From UBA9647 sp963739335 (GTDB taxonomy: Bacteria > Bacteroidota > Ignavibacteria > UBA10030): a stretch of 64,000 bases of DNA. The notes beneath the pieces are model-generated. The model saw nothing but the letters and a program-made list of their open reading frames with translations, was not told the origin of the DNA and did no database searches. Below, in pieces: positions 1-10,432 of the stretch; position 1 is the first letter of the stretch, and each line of letters starts with the position of its first letter. The stretch spans positions 35,311 to 99,310 of the forward strand of contig CAVUAC010000011.1 in the NCBI GenBank assembly GCA_963739335.1. Reading direction: 5' to 3'. Both the position numbers and the translations under genes were made by a program.

Positions 1-49
1 CAGATGGAAAGGGAGTTCTGAGGCAGCGCCTTCTTTTTGACGCAGGTCG

Positions 50-856
50 TCAGAGCCCGCGCAGCCACCAGAGGATGTGGTCGGCCACTTCTTGCCAGCC
101 GTTCTGACCAAGAACAAAGTGCGTCCTTCTTTAGAAACATAGTAAAGTCGGTTGTTGAGCTATTGTCCTTGCACTTTTCGTAGTTGCTGTGGTTGAGAGA
201 CGACGGTATGAAATGGTCATTGCTCCCCGCCGTAAAGAGAAGAGGCAGATGTGGCTTTGTAAAATCAATCGCTGCGACGCCTGTAAGTAGCCCCCTCATC
301 ACGTGTCGTGATTCAGGCATGAGTAATTGCCTGTATGCCGCTTCTTGGACCTCCAGGGGTAAGCCGTTTGTGAATGCATATTGCCAATCGTTAAAGGACA
401 TGCGATACCGCTTCGATGTCAGTAGAAGGGATTTCCAGTTGGATTTCAGAAAGGAAAACTCTGTAGAGAATACACCCCGAGGCGGTGCAGAATGAATAGC
501 CACACCGGCTGCTCCCAGCCCATGCTGAAGAAGCAACTGCACAAGTAAGCCTCCAAGAGAATGACTGCTAAGAATCGGTTTCTCCTTCAGACGCAGGATC
601 ATCGCGCCGTAGTGGTCAATTACTTCTTTGAGGCTCAGGGCGGCTAGGTTTGGGTCGGGATGTCTGGCTTGGAGGGTGTCGGCCGACCCATCCTTGTGCG
701 GCCATGGCGGCGCCAAGCAGCTATATCCAGACGCGTGAAAGGTTTTTATCCACTCATCCCAGCATTGCGACGTCACAAATGCACCGTGGATGAATACAAC
801 CGTCCTTGCCTTAATTGTTATCTTTTTCCCCGGTTATGAGTGAATTCGAAGCATGA
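50..856 (-). pseudogene. Broken alpha/beta hydrolase
   Basis: Read on the minus strand this is an alpha/beta hydrolase of the small soluble esterase type. The fold start is TVVFIHGAF, the nucleophile elbow reads SHSLGG (the usual first Gly is Ser), and the C-terminal His region reads THFVLGQNGWQEVADHI. The reading frame is interrupted at least twice, near 285 and near 135, each fixed by removing one base. A TAA lies between the nearest upstream ATG (854-856) and the conserved start of the domain, so no ordinary start codon exists. It is either a true pseudogene or an error-rich stretch; three lesions make decay more likely here than elsewhere in the window. Any open frame on the opposite strand here is a shadow. 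Confidence 0.75.
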
Positions 857-1088
857 CTTCAACTGTTTAACTGCAAAGCAGTCTTGGCGGTTCGCCATGA
901 ATGCCAATAATGGCCGGGTGAGAGAGACCGCGCACCTTACGGCTTCTCGTGTCGTTAAGAGGAGGGGAGCCACCAAAGAAGTTGGAAGAGAGGTGAAAGA
1001 TTGATAGATTCTATGGTCGGCGAACGATCGTGCGTTGTGAGAAGAAAGAGAACGAAGGAAGTGCGCGTAAACGGAAGGAAGGTACTCG

Positions 1089-1784
1089 ATGAAAACAATC
1101 GGATTGGTCGGCGGAACGGGATGGATTTCGACTGCTGAATACTATCGTGTGATCAACGAAGAAGTGAACAAGCGGCTGGGTGGGATGAATTTTGCCAGAT
1201 GTGTTCTCTACTCGGTGGATTACGGAGAGATTCATCAATTGACGGAGAAGAGAGATACGGATGGAATCGCGTCGCTGATTGTTAGTGCAGCGAAGAAGGT
1301 GGTGGCTGCAGGAGCAGACTGTGTGCTTCTGTGCGCTAACACCATGCATATGCACGCGGAGAAAGTGGCGGCAGCAGTCGAAGTCCCGTTGATTCATATC
1401 GCGGTTGCAACTGGGAAGGAAATTAAACGAAGGAATATGCGGACAGTTGGATTGCTTGGCACAAGGTTGACGATGGAGCGGGACTTCTACACGAAAACAC
1501 TGGAACGAGAGAATATCAAGGCACTTGTCCCGGAAAAGGACGAGAGAAGATTCATCCAACGCACGATCGATAACGAACTCCTGAAGGGCGCATTTCTTAC
1601 CGAAAGCAGAAAGCGCTTTGTGGATATCATGCAGAAGCTGCGCTCAGAGGGAGCCGAAGGAATCGTTCTGGGGTGTACTGAAATCCCATTGCTCATAAAG
1701 CAGGAAGACATAGATTTTCCCCTCTTCAACACCACACTCATACACTCTCTCGCTGCGGTTGATTTTGCCATCGGAAGTGAGTGA
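1089..1784 (+). CDS. Aspartate/glutamate racemase family protein (YgeA/RacX-like)
   Basis: A cytoplasmic 231-aa PLP-independent amino-acid racemase. It aligns along its length with E. coli YgeA from memory: N-terminal KTIGLVGGTGWIST, the first active-site loop LCANTMH (residues 81-87), LLGTRLTMERDFY (122-134) and the second catalytic cysteine in GCTEI (Cys196). In classic racemases the first loop has Cys before Asn-Thr, and YgeA has Thr there; this protein has Ala83. Cys82 is one place earlier. The gene stands alone with a purine-rich GGAAGGAAGG leader at about 1073-1082. It probably interconverts or dehydrates L-amino acids; the exact substrate is unknown. Confidence 0.9.
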   Translation: MKTIGLVGGTGWISTAEYYRVINEEVNKRLGGMNFARCVLYSVDYGEIHQLTEKRDTDGIASLIVSAAKKVVAAGADCVLLCANTMHMHAEKVAAAVEVPLIHIAVATGKEIKRRNMRTVGLLGTRLTMERDFYTKTLERENIKALVPEKDERRFIQRTIDNELLKGAFLTESRKRFVDIMQKLRSEGAEGIVLGCTEIPLLIKQEDIDFPLFNTTLIHSLAAVDFAIGSE

Positions 1785-2125
1785 ACGGCGCCCTTGATTG
1801 GGCCCTCTGGAGATTCCCTGCCGGCGGTTCCCGGAGCCAGTTCTCCCGAGGAATCCGCTAAATCAGCGATTTGTGTTGATTCTGATGTGGAAAATTCCCA
1901 TTTTTGATAACACCCCTCCTTGAAAGCCACCTTCGGCTTGCACCTATCGACTCGGTAACCCAGAAGCGAAACGGCACCTCATCCTTAGTCGATCTATTAT
2001 TAGCGCCGCTCCTTGGTTGATCTCAGTTGTCGCGGCCGTCTCGCAAATTACCAGTTCAACTCGGACTTCTAAGTGATGTATCTGACGTACAACATCCACT
2101 CACAATTTTCAATGGAGGGTCTTCT
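1785..2125. other. Intergenic region without recognised gene
   Basis: This 341-base gap between the racemase and the cupin gene holds no open frame I can support. A GC-rich imperfect inverted stretch (GGCGCCC and GGGCCC near 1787-1804) directly after the racemase could be a weak terminator. The promoter of the cupin gene must lie in the right half but I cannot place it. Confidence 0.4.
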
Positions 2126-2590
2126 ATGAAACTTAGTCCTTTGGTGTCAGCTCTTGTTGTCTGTGTCCTTGTGTTCATCGCTGCAACCGAACTGCAAGCA
2201 CAGAAGAAAGTAAAGAAAGAGGCAATTGCGTGGTCCGCTGCAGATATCAAGTGGTTGGAAATGAAAGGCGGGCCTCCCGGAGTTATGTACGCGAATCTGT
2301 GGGGGGATGTCATGAAAGGCGCACATGGTGCTTTTGTCAAACTTCCTGCTGGCATGAAAAACCCTCTACATACCCACACAAATACCCTTAAGCTGGTCGT
2401 GATATCTGGTACGTTTTCTTATACCCCGGAAGGGGGTGCACAGAAACTGCTTGGTCCTGGATCATATCTTTACGAGCCGGGAGGTGTGAGGCACACGAGC
2501 GGCACCGTAGAAGGATCAGAATGTGTCGTATTTCAGGAATCTGCAGGTAAGTTTGATCAGGTGCCCGCCGAGCCGATGAAGGCAAAGTAA
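2126..2590 (+). CDS. Secreted cupin-domain protein
   Basis: A 154-aa protein with a Sec signal peptide (hydrophobic stretch at about residues 5-20, ending near LQAQ) followed by a single small cupin barrel. The metal-site motif HTHTN (about 90-94) and the later His in GGVRHTSG fit the two cupin motifs, with Glu replaced or distant. Family members bind a divalent metal and occur as anti-sigma ChrR-like sensors or small enzymes; the role here is unknown. I chose the ATG at 2126 because of GGAGGG just upstream (2114-2119) and the signal peptide; a longer frame from 2027 would bury the signal sequence. Confidence 0.82.
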   Translation: MKLSPLVSALVVCVLVFIAATELQAQKKVKKEAIAWSAADIKWLEMKGGPPGVMYANLWGDVMKGAHGAFVKLPAGMKNPLHTHTNTLKLVVISGTFSYTPEGGAQKLLGPGSYLYEPGGVRHTSGTVEGSECVVFQESAGKFDQVPAEPMKAK

Positions 2591-2648
2591 ACACCAACGA
2601 GCCTTCACAATGTGCAGCAACGATGTTTAAAGACCATGCTTGTATGCT

Positions 2649-2686
2649 TCGGCTTCATAGAACAGCCTTCTTGTTGATGAAGCCGA
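2649..2686. repeat. Perfect 10-bp inverted repeat, loop 18
   Basis: TCGGCTTCAT at 2649-2658 is exactly complementary to ATGAAGCCGA at 2677-2686. It sits between the cupin gene and the next small gene. No T-run follows, so it may be an operator or RNA hairpin rather than a strong intrinsic terminator. Confidence 0.5.
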
Positions 2687-2725
2687 CCGGCAAGCCTAAT
2701 TGACACTCTTCGAAAGGGGTAAACG

Positions 2726-3022
2726 ATGATACTCGTCCGCAACGTGTTTCAACTCAAGTTTGGAAAAGCCAGGGAAGCAACTGCTTTGATGAAGGAGAAC
2801 GAGGCGCTCCTTAAGAAGTATGGCGGTGCACAGATCCGTTACCTGATCGATCTCACCGGTCAGTTCTATACCCTCGTCATGGAAATTACATACAAGAGTC
2901 TTGCAGACCTGGAACAGTCGCAGAAAGAGACAATGGGAGCGAAAGAGTTTTCGGACTGGTATCAGAAATTCATCCCACTCGTGGAGTCGGGCCACCGGGA
3001 GATGTTTACGATCCTGAACTGA
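2726..3022 (+). CDS. NIPSNAP/ABM-like small protein
   Basis: A 98-aa soluble protein. The pattern of beta strand (ILVRNVFQLKFGKA), helix (ATALMKENEALLKKYG), two strands and a helix ending in FIPLVESGHREMF is that of a dimeric alpha/beta barrel of the NIPSNAP or antibiotic-monooxygenase superfamily. No catalytic residue can be assigned. AAAGGGG upstream (about 2713-2719) supports the start. It lies 135 bases after the cupin gene and 69 before the next small gene on the same strand, so the three may be coordinately expressed. Confidence 0.65.
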   Translation: MILVRNVFQLKFGKAREATALMKENEALLKKYGGAQIRYLIDLTGQFYTLVMEITYKSLADLEQSQKETMGAKEFSDWYQKFIPLVESGHREMFTILN

Positions 3023-3091
3023 TCTTCACTGTTGCGCAATTGATGTTGGTATAAATAGAGCGCTTATTGATCCCATCAACTGGAGGTGACC

Positions 3092-3349
3092 ATGGAAAGA
3101 TATCTTGTGATTTCTCCTCACACGGTACAGGATTGCAAGCAGGCCCTGAAAGAAGTGCATGCCGCCGGATACATCACGCATTTCGATTGGGGCTGTATGG
3201 ATGGCGATCACACCGGCTGGGTTGTTCTTGAGGCCGAGAACGCTAAACAGGCCCTGATGGTGGTACCAACCTCGCAGCGTCATACCGCGAGAGCTGTGAA
3301 GCTTGCCAAATTCTCTCCTGCTGACGTGGAGAAAATGCACCACCAGTAG
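3092..3349 (+). CDS. Small conserved protein of unknown function
   Basis: An 85-aa soluble protein beginning MERYLVISPHTVQDC and ending KFSPADVEKMHHQ. It has a GGAGGTGA ribosome site at 3082-3089, one of the best in the window, which fixes the ATG at 3092 rather than the GTG six bases earlier. Features are a ferredoxin-like alternation of strands and helices and a His/Trp/Cys-bearing middle (THFDWGCMDGDHTGW). I recognise no characterised family. It precedes the desaturase gene on the same strand with a 52-base gap. Confidence 0.65.
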   Translation: MERYLVISPHTVQDCKQALKEVHAAGYITHFDWGCMDGDHTGWVVLEAENAKQALMVVPTSQRHTARAVKLAKFSPADVEKMHHQ

Positions 3350-3401
3350 CTGTAAGTTGGTCAGGGGAGTTGTGTGTCGTGTACGACTGCGAGTGAGAGA
3401 A

Positions 3402-4430
3402 ATGGTCGAAAACGCCGAAATGCGCATAACGTCGCGCGCCTTTGAGGTTATCAAAAGCATGGAGAGCTTTGTCGAACAGAACCTCAGCTCATTGCTCAAG
3501 CCTGTGGAAGATAGCTGGCAACCAAGTGACTTTCTGCCGGACCTGACGCAGGCAGACTGGAAACAACAGGTCAGCGACTTCCAAGAGCGGGCCAAAGACC
3601 TGCCGGATGAACTGCTCGTGATTCTCGTCGGCGACATGATAACGGAAGAGGCGCTCCCGACGTACCAAACTTGGCTCAACAGGCTCGAAGGTGTCACCGA
3701 CCTAACCGGATCGAGCAATACACCCTGGGCACGCTGGAGCCGAGGATGGACCGCCGAAGAAAACCGCCATGGAGATCTCTTGAACAGATATTTGTACCTC
3801 TCCGGTCGGGTGGACATGCGCTCGATCGAGACGACCATCCACCATCTCATTAATAACGGGTTTGACCCACAGACGGGAAACGACCCATACCGCGGGTTTG
3901 TGTACACATCGTTTCAAGAAAGGGCGACGAAGATTTCTCATCGAAATGTGGGGATTTTGGCGAAACAGGCCGGGGAAGACCGGCTGCACAAGATCTGCGG
4001 TCTCATTGCCGGGGACGAGGCGCGGCATGAGAAAGCGTACAAACTGTTCATGTCGAAGATCTTCGAGAGTGATCCAGCCGGGGCGGTTTTGGCTTTTGCG
4101 AAGATGATGAAAGCGAAGATCACCATGCCGGCATTACTGATGCACGATGGCAAGAACAATAATCTCTACAGGAAATTCTCTCTTGTTGCGCAAAAAGCGG
4201 GGGTCTACACGGTAAAAGACTATGCGGAGATTATCGGATCATTGGTCGAGGAATGGAAAGTAGCGGGCCTTGGTGGCCTTTCCGATGTTTCAGCTAAGGC
4301 GCAGGAGTATCTGTGCGGCCTTGCGGAGAGGTACAACAAGCTGTCCGAGCGGGTAAAGTTCTCAGGATCGGAAAAATTCAACTGGATCTATGACAGGGAG
4401 ATATCGCTGGCGCCCGTTTCAGCACCGTGA
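3402..4430 (+). CDS. Acyl-ACP desaturase (FA_desaturase_2, ferritin-like di-iron)
   Basis: A 342-aa soluble di-iron desaturase of the plant stearoyl-ACP / mycobacterial DesA type, which introduces a cis double bond into acyl-carrier-protein-bound fatty acids using O2 and reduced ferredoxin. The di-iron ligand motifs are present: Glu in TEEALPTYQ (near residue 79), EENRHG (near 118), a Glu in the FVYTSFQERA segment, and DEARHEKAY (near 203). The start is set at ATG 3402, after GAGTGAGAG; ATG 3420 is an alternative and the frame extends upstream without a ribosome site. No ferredoxin or fatty-acid gene is adjacent. It converges on a small membrane-protein gene. Confidence 0.9.
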   Translation: MVENAEMRITSRAFEVIKSMESFVEQNLSSLLKPVEDSWQPSDFLPDLTQADWKQQVSDFQERAKDLPDELLVILVGDMITEEALPTYQTWLNRLEGVTDLTGSSNTPWARWSRGWTAEENRHGDLLNRYLYLSGRVDMRSIETTIHHLINNGFDPQTGNDPYRGFVYTSFQERATKISHRNVGILAKQAGEDRLHKICGLIAGDEARHEKAYKLFMSKIFESDPAGAVLAFAKMMKAKITMPALLMHDGKNNNLYRKFSLVAQKAGVYTVKDYAEIIGSLVEEWKVAGLGGLSDVSAKAQEYLCGLAERYNKLSERVKFSGSEKFNWIYDREISLAPVSAP

Positions 4431-4441
4431 CGTTGATTGCA

Positions 4442-4747
4442 TCAATATCCAAAGAGCCCCATCATCACCCTCACAAGAATCAACGCCCACCCCACCATCA
4501 CGAGAATCCACGCGATTTTCTTCGCGACCTGAACAAGAATAACAAAAGCAGTCAGCAGCGCGAGATAGCCTATCGGATCAGCCAGATCAGTAGGAACCCT
4601 TGCGGTCGGCAAAACGCGCGTGAGCAAGCAGACAACAAGCATCCCAACGTAGTGAGCCAGCGAATACAGGAACGTGAGAACAGCCGAGAGAATTTCCTTC
4701 CATGGTATATCAACGAGAGAGATCCAACACTCTGCTATTCCATTCAT
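4442..4747 (-). CDS. Small three-helix membrane protein
   Basis: A 101-aa protein with three predicted membrane segments (about 18-42, 55-72 and 77-100, rich in Leu/Val/Ile) and a short cytoplasmic connection RVLPTARVPTDLAD. No known family is recognised. It converges with the desaturase gene, the stops being 11 bases apart, and lies downstream of the glycosidase on the minus strand. The opposite-strand frame is rich in Asn, Gln and His and is judged a shadow. Confidence 0.55.
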   Translation of the reverse strand: MNGIAECWISLVDIPWKEILSAVLTFLYSLAHYVGMLVVCLLTRVLPTARVPTDLADPIGYLALLTAFVILVQVAKKIAWILVMVGWALILVRVMMGLFGY

Positions 4748-4771
4748 GGCGATTCCTTCGTGAGCACTTTT

Positions 4772-7466
4772 CTATTTCTGTTTTTCGTCTATCTGAAGCT
4801 TTGATCCAGCGACCTCAAAACGTCCCACGATAACCCCCGATGTTGCCGCATCCGCAACACCCTTGAACCCTGGCTGCTTGCCTCCAACACTGATCTCGAA
4901 AACACCGGGCTGGACCACGCGTTTCGCCGCAGCGTCGATCAGTGAAAGCTGTCGCGGTGCAAGCGTAAAGGAAACGGTTTTCTTCTCCCCTGCATTGAGT
5001 TGCACCCGGCGGAACCCCTGAAGCGCCCGGATGGGGACGGGCACAGATGCCCGCACATCCGTAACATAAAGCTGAACAACTTCTTCACCTGCACGTTCGC
5101 CGGTGTTCTTCACATCGACGGAAACATGGATGCTGTCCCTTGCCCGAACACGCCGCGGCATCCGAAGGTTACTGTACCTGAAACGTTGTGTAGGACAGAC
5201 CATGGCCGAATGGAAAGAGAGGCGCGCCTTTGAAGTAGCGATACGTTCTTCCATCCATATTGTAATTCGTGAACGGTGGGAGCTGCTCGGCCGATTTGTA
5301 GAACGTTACCGGCAGACGACCCGCAGGATTGTAATTGCCGAAGAGCACATCTGCGATCGCAAGGCCCGCGGCCTGACCGGGATACCAGGCCTCGATGATC
5401 ACAGGAACATGCTCCGCCGCCCAATTCACAGCTACAGCGCTGCCGTTGAGGAGCACAAGCACCATAGGTTTTCCCGTCGCAGCTACTGCCTGAAGAAGCT
5501 CTTCTTGTGGTTTCGGTAAGCCGATGTCTACGCGATCACCCCCCTTGAAGCCTGGCACGTTTACAGGCATCTCCTCACCCTCGAGACGCGGTGACAACCC
5601 CATTACGAGCACGACAACATCCGCTGCCCGCGTCGCTGTGAGGGCATCCTCCGCCAGATGGGGGTTTGGCTGTGACCAGACGAGCTGCACGCTTGCATCG
5701 GGCCGGCGATCAGAAAACTCGAGCTTCAGATGCCGCGGTATGCCTGCCTGAAGTTCAACATACTTCCACTGTGTGAACGCAGAGTGCCAGGCGGAATCAT
5801 CGGCGATCAGCGAATCGTCGAGGGTAAGGTGTGCGGCGCCAAAGGCTCTCACACCAAGAGCATAGCGACCCGAAACGGTTGGGGTAATTGTCCCAGTCCA
5901 GCGCACGCTGAAGCTGTCCACATTCATTCCGGCTATTGGAGAATCCTGCCACCAATTATAGTCAACCCTCTCGTCAATGCGCGTTCGAAATGGCTGACCT
6001 TGAAACCGTTGGTTGTTGAAGTATTCTGCTTGCAGGCCATTGATATTGGGAGTCTCGCCGCCAGGCAAAAGCACTGTCGGCGGAACAACCGTCAGTGAAG
6101 GCATATTCTCAGCTGCATCGCAGCCTCTGGAGTAAGTCACGCTGGTGCCAGGCGGTGCTACCCGTTCAACGCCTTCCAATGGTGTGATGGGATTTGACGG
6201 GATTCCGTTGTAGTTGCCGAGCAACAGTTCAGCATCGTCTGCGTTCGGGCCGATCACCGCAATAACCTTCTTGCCCTTCTTGAGAGGCAGCAATCCGCCT
6301 TCGTTTTTGAGCAAAACGATTGACTTTCGTGCTGCCTCAACGGCGAGATTCTGATGTTCTTTGGAGTCGTTGACCGTGATAGGAATGTTGGCATATGGGA
6401 CACGTTCCGGAGGATCAAACATGCCGAGCCTGAAGCGTGCGCGGAACAGACGCCTCACCGCGACATCAACTAATTGTTCGCTGACAAGCTTCTGCCTGAC
6501 GGCTACACCAAGGCTGTCATACGTCACACCGCAGTTTAGATCGGTGCCGGCGAGGAGCGCCCGCGCCGCCGCCTGAGGTGCCGTCTTGTCAACCTTGTGG
6601 GATGTGTAGAAGTCCATGATTGCCCAGCAGTCGGAAACGACGTATCCGCTGAATCCCCACTCGTCCCTGAGAATTTTCTGCAGCAGCTCGCTGCTTCCGC
6701 AGCACGGCTCACCACGAAAACGGTTGTAGGCGCACATGATAGATTGCGCATTTGCCTCCATCACGGTTGCACGGAACGCCGGCAGATATGTCTCGCGCAG
6801 GTCGCGCTCATCTACGAGAGCGTCAAACACATGCCGATCGGGTTCGGGCCCGCTGTGCACAGCAAAGTGCTTTGGCGTGGAGATCGTCTTGAGGTACTTG
6901 GGATCATCTCCCTGCATTCCCTTGACAAATGCGACTCCGAGCCTTCCTGTCAAATAGGGGTCCTCGCCGTAGGTTTCCATGCCGCGTCCCCATCGGGGAT
7001 CACGAAAAATATTGATGTTGGGGGACCAGAAGGTGAGTCCCTCATAGATACCCTGGCGTCCCTTTTGGACAGCATCGTGATGCTTGGCGCGGGCTTCATC
7101 GGAGATGACTGTCGCGACACGAAACATCAGGTCGGCGTCCCAGGCTGCAGCCAGGCCGATGGCCTGAGGAAAAACAGTTGCCCTTCCTGAACGCGCCACG
7201 CCATGCAGCGCCTCATTCCACCAGTTGTATGCAGGAACGCCCAACCGCTCGATGGTCGGTGCTGTGTACAGCATTTGGCTAACCTTCTCGTCGAGCGTCA
7301 TGCGCGAGATAAGGTCATTGACCCGATCTTCCAGCGGAAGGTCAGGATTCTTGAAGGGAAACGCTGCTTTTGAGTTGCCCGGCTGATTCTGACCGAGAGC
7401 AATGCCGCAAAAAGCTGTGCAGAGTAAAATGACCAAGATGCGGATTCTGCTCACCAAATTTCTCAT
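4772..7466 (-). CDS. Family 3 beta-glycosidase with PA14 domain (one frameshift)
   Basis: A secreted GH3 glycoside hydrolase of about 897 residues. There is a Sec signal peptide (residues 1-25), the GH3 N-terminal barrel with the nucleophile Asp279 in YVVSDCW, the C-terminal GH3 domain, a PA14 insertion (about 477-612, beginning GLQAEYFNN), then FGHGLSYTTF and a fibronectin-III-like domain. The frame breaks near 5181: after YTTF the following residues RYSNLRMPRR continue in a shifted frame to the true stop at 4772. Removing one base restores the whole protein. It probably hydrolyses beta-glucosides or beta-xylosides from polysaccharide. The upstream gene on this strand is addB, 127 bases away. 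Confidence 0.9.
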
Positions 7467-7592
7467 ATCTTCTCCTGCAAGCTATGTATTTGCGATTCTG
7501 ACGGTGCTTAGAGAACTCTCGTTGAAGAGCAAGATCAGAAACAGTACCACCTTCAACGCTTGATGCCCAGGTGTCAGCGAAAATCGGCAACG

Positions 7593-10432
7593 TTATTTCT
7601 GCAGCCCGCCCACCCAAGCGGTGCCGCAGATCGTACTGTAGGGACATTGCGGACACGCTTTGTCAAAGTGATCCGTTGCCTCAAAGGGAACGTCGGGATT
7701 GAGGATCTCGTCGACGAGGCGGAACATGATCGGCTGGACCGCATGGTAAACCTCTGCAGCAGTGTGCTTGTTGCCGCCGATGTCGATTTCGATGTCTGTT
7801 GTGATTTCATTCCGGCCGAGGAAAAGATACGCCGGTGTTATTGCATCAACCGGGACGCCCGTTGACTGGGAGTACAATAACATGTACACCGGCAGTTGAA
7901 AGGACCCAATCGCATCCCGCCATGTGGAGGAATCACCTGCATCAAGTTTGCCGAGATTGATCCTGACCGACTTGTCGTCGCGTCCCGTTTTGTAATCCAG
8001 GATTGCGTAGTGGTTGCCTCGGCGTTCGATGCGGTCGAGTCGCCCACTAAAGCAATACCCGTTTGCCATAACGGAGAGTTCTTGCTCCAACGCAAGCAGC
8101 TCGATTGGACCGCGCTCCATCATTGGAATTTGATAGCCCGTCAGAAATGCGTCGAGCTGGCGCGTGGCCTGTTGCTTCACAAGATATACAGGACCGATGG
8201 GATCGCTGCCATATTCTTCTGTGAAAAGTCCGTCGATCACCCGGGGCAGCCGCGCGCGGTCAAGAACATCTGGAGCAAGCACACGTTCAACAAGGCCATC
8301 AAAATATACTTTCAGCACTTTATGAACGAAGGATCCAATTTGACGCTGGTCAATATCTTCTGCTACCTCCTCTTTTTCTGAAAGCCGCAAAACGTGCGCG
8401 TAGTAGAATTGCAGCGGACATCGGAGGTATGCATCAAGAGACGTGGCAGTATGTTCAAACTTCTTCAGGTGTTCGACAACGGTCGAGGTTTTCTGGATTG
8501 CCTCTGGGCGAGAAGTTGAGAGCCTCACGCTGTAGCGCACAACCCGAACAAGGTCTTTGACATCAAGATCCTTCTTGCTCTTCTGTTGCTCCCAGAGGAG
8601 CTTTTCGAGGAAACGGCTCTTCTCGTGATTCCCGGACTCCGTGAAGAAGCAGTGCACCTCCCTAGCTCCGGCAAGCAGCGTGCTGAAATAGTATTCGACG
8701 AGCTTCTCGCGATCACAGTGTGTTTCCAGATGCAGCGTTTCCCGGAGGCGTTGAGGCAGAAGCACGTCGTGGCCGCGGCCGCCAGGGATGACATCGTCGG
8801 TTGCATTCAGGAAAAACACGGTGTCGAATGAGAGATTGCGGGTCTCAAGCAGACCGAGTACCTGGAGCCCCCTGAGCGGCGTGCCGTGGAAAGGCACTTC
8901 CTCGGTCGCCATAGCATTCTGAAGAAATGTGAAATAATCGGCCAGTTGGGCAAAGCGGTGACCAGCAAGCAGGGACTCGCTGATCGTGTTCAACAACTCG
9001 ATGCACCTCTCAGCATAGGGACGGAATAACGCGTGGCGAGTAGCGGTGCTCTGTTTATGGATGTATTGCAGAACCTCGATGGCTTTGACCGCAAAATCCT
9101 GCAGTGATTGAAAACTAAGGAATTTCCGGATTGTTTGATCGTGAACAGTCTTGAGATGATTCTTCAACTCGGAGATGGTCACCTCGATGTTGCTCGTAGC
9201 GAGTCCCCGGCGGACGTTGTCAAGGAGCTTACTATCTTCCTCCAGGGACTCGAGAGCAACAAACATCTTCGATTGGTTCCGCGCGAGATGTGTTTCGATC
9301 GCGTGAAACAACACACGTGTGACATCTGCCCTCTGTCCGAAAAGAATATTCTTGGTGTACGGATGGAGGACATACGTTGTGTAGTCGGATACCGACACCT
9401 TGCCGTTGAGAGCCCCGGCACTTACCTTGATCAAGCTACTCAAAAAGCCAAAGAGGGGCGTACGCTCCAAAGGATAGCCCAGAGCGATATTGTAGCCGTC
9501 CCTTGGGAGAAGCGGAAGCGTATGGTGGATGACCGGGAAGAGGGCGTCCGATGTCGGCAGTACCAATGACCGTTCGCTCGTTGATGGTATCGCCTGTCTC
9601 GATCATCGCTTTGACTTTCTGGCTTACGGCGAACACCTGGCCGTGTGTATCAGAGGCCTTATAGAGATAGCACTTCGGCGAGCGGTCTGCAACAGAGAGT
9701 TCTTTGGCTTTTGTCTCAACCCCGATGCTCGCGAGTTGCTTCTGCAGTCCAGGACCTTGCTGTGCCATAAAGATTGTATTGTCGCGACGCAAGAGGCTTC
9801 TGATGATTCGCCGCTCGAGAGCTGTGTACGCGTAGAATCCGGCAAGGATGATGCTGGCGTACCGACGAAAGGTCCACAGCGTCAAGGTTGTCGGCAACCC
9901 TTCGGTAATCCAGCGACCGCGTGGTGAAGCCCCTCTCTTCGACCAAAAAATAGAAGCGCTCAAAGTACTGAGGCAGGGCCTGGACTCTTCCCAGCGGAAC
10001 GGAAGACAAAGCTTCTCGTATATGGTTGATTGTGACGTCAGCCATCACAAGCTCTTCCATTTCAGCAAAAATCCTCAGTCCCAACCCCACGAATCGATCC
10101 ACCGAGTTGAAATGATCACCACCGAGATGGTTGGGAAGTGTGGTATGGATATCGAAGAGAAGTGCCACCGCATCGAGGCCTTCAAGGGCTCGACGGCAAA
10201 CCTGAAGTTTCTTGGTAACCAGGTATTCAATGAAAGAATCGATAGAGAATATGTGAGGCGGAATGAAGCTGCCCTGCAGCTGGTCTGCAATTGCCTTGCG
10301 GACGAAATGCGCCGGGCGCTTACCGGGAAATACAATGATCGAACGGCTGAAGTCGTTTGTGTCGGACGTCAATTGAGTAACGACCGCCTGAACGAGGTTT
10401 TGCGTCGGCGCTATGACAATTGTTCGGCTCAC
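7593..10432 (-). CDS. addB: AddB-like PD-(D/E)XK exonuclease subunit (two frameshifts)
   Basis: The nuclease partner of the AddA-like helicase in double-strand break repair. Visible parts are an N-terminal region (IVFPGKRPAHFVRK), an inactive UvrD-like middle (NLSFDTVFFLNATDDVIPGG) and a C-terminal RecB-type nuclease (GRLDRIERRGNHYAILDYKTG). It has the AddB iron-sulfur cysteine pattern: one Cys in LRCPLQFYY and a late CPQCPYSTIC. The frame breaks twice, near 9865 and near 9563, each repaired by removing one base; the three pieces join without loss of homology. Its start overlaps the addA stop by 4 bases, so the two are co-translated. A truncated AddB would leave the complex non-functional if the breaks are real. 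Confidence 0.82.

Noticed and set aside
184..495. 103-aa plus-strand open frame at the window start
   Set aside because: The minus strand here carries the hydrolase motifs, so this frame is a shadow.
4427..4804. 125-aa plus-strand open frame after the desaturase
   Set aside because: Its Asn/His/Gln-rich composition is the complement of a membrane-protein gene on the other strand.
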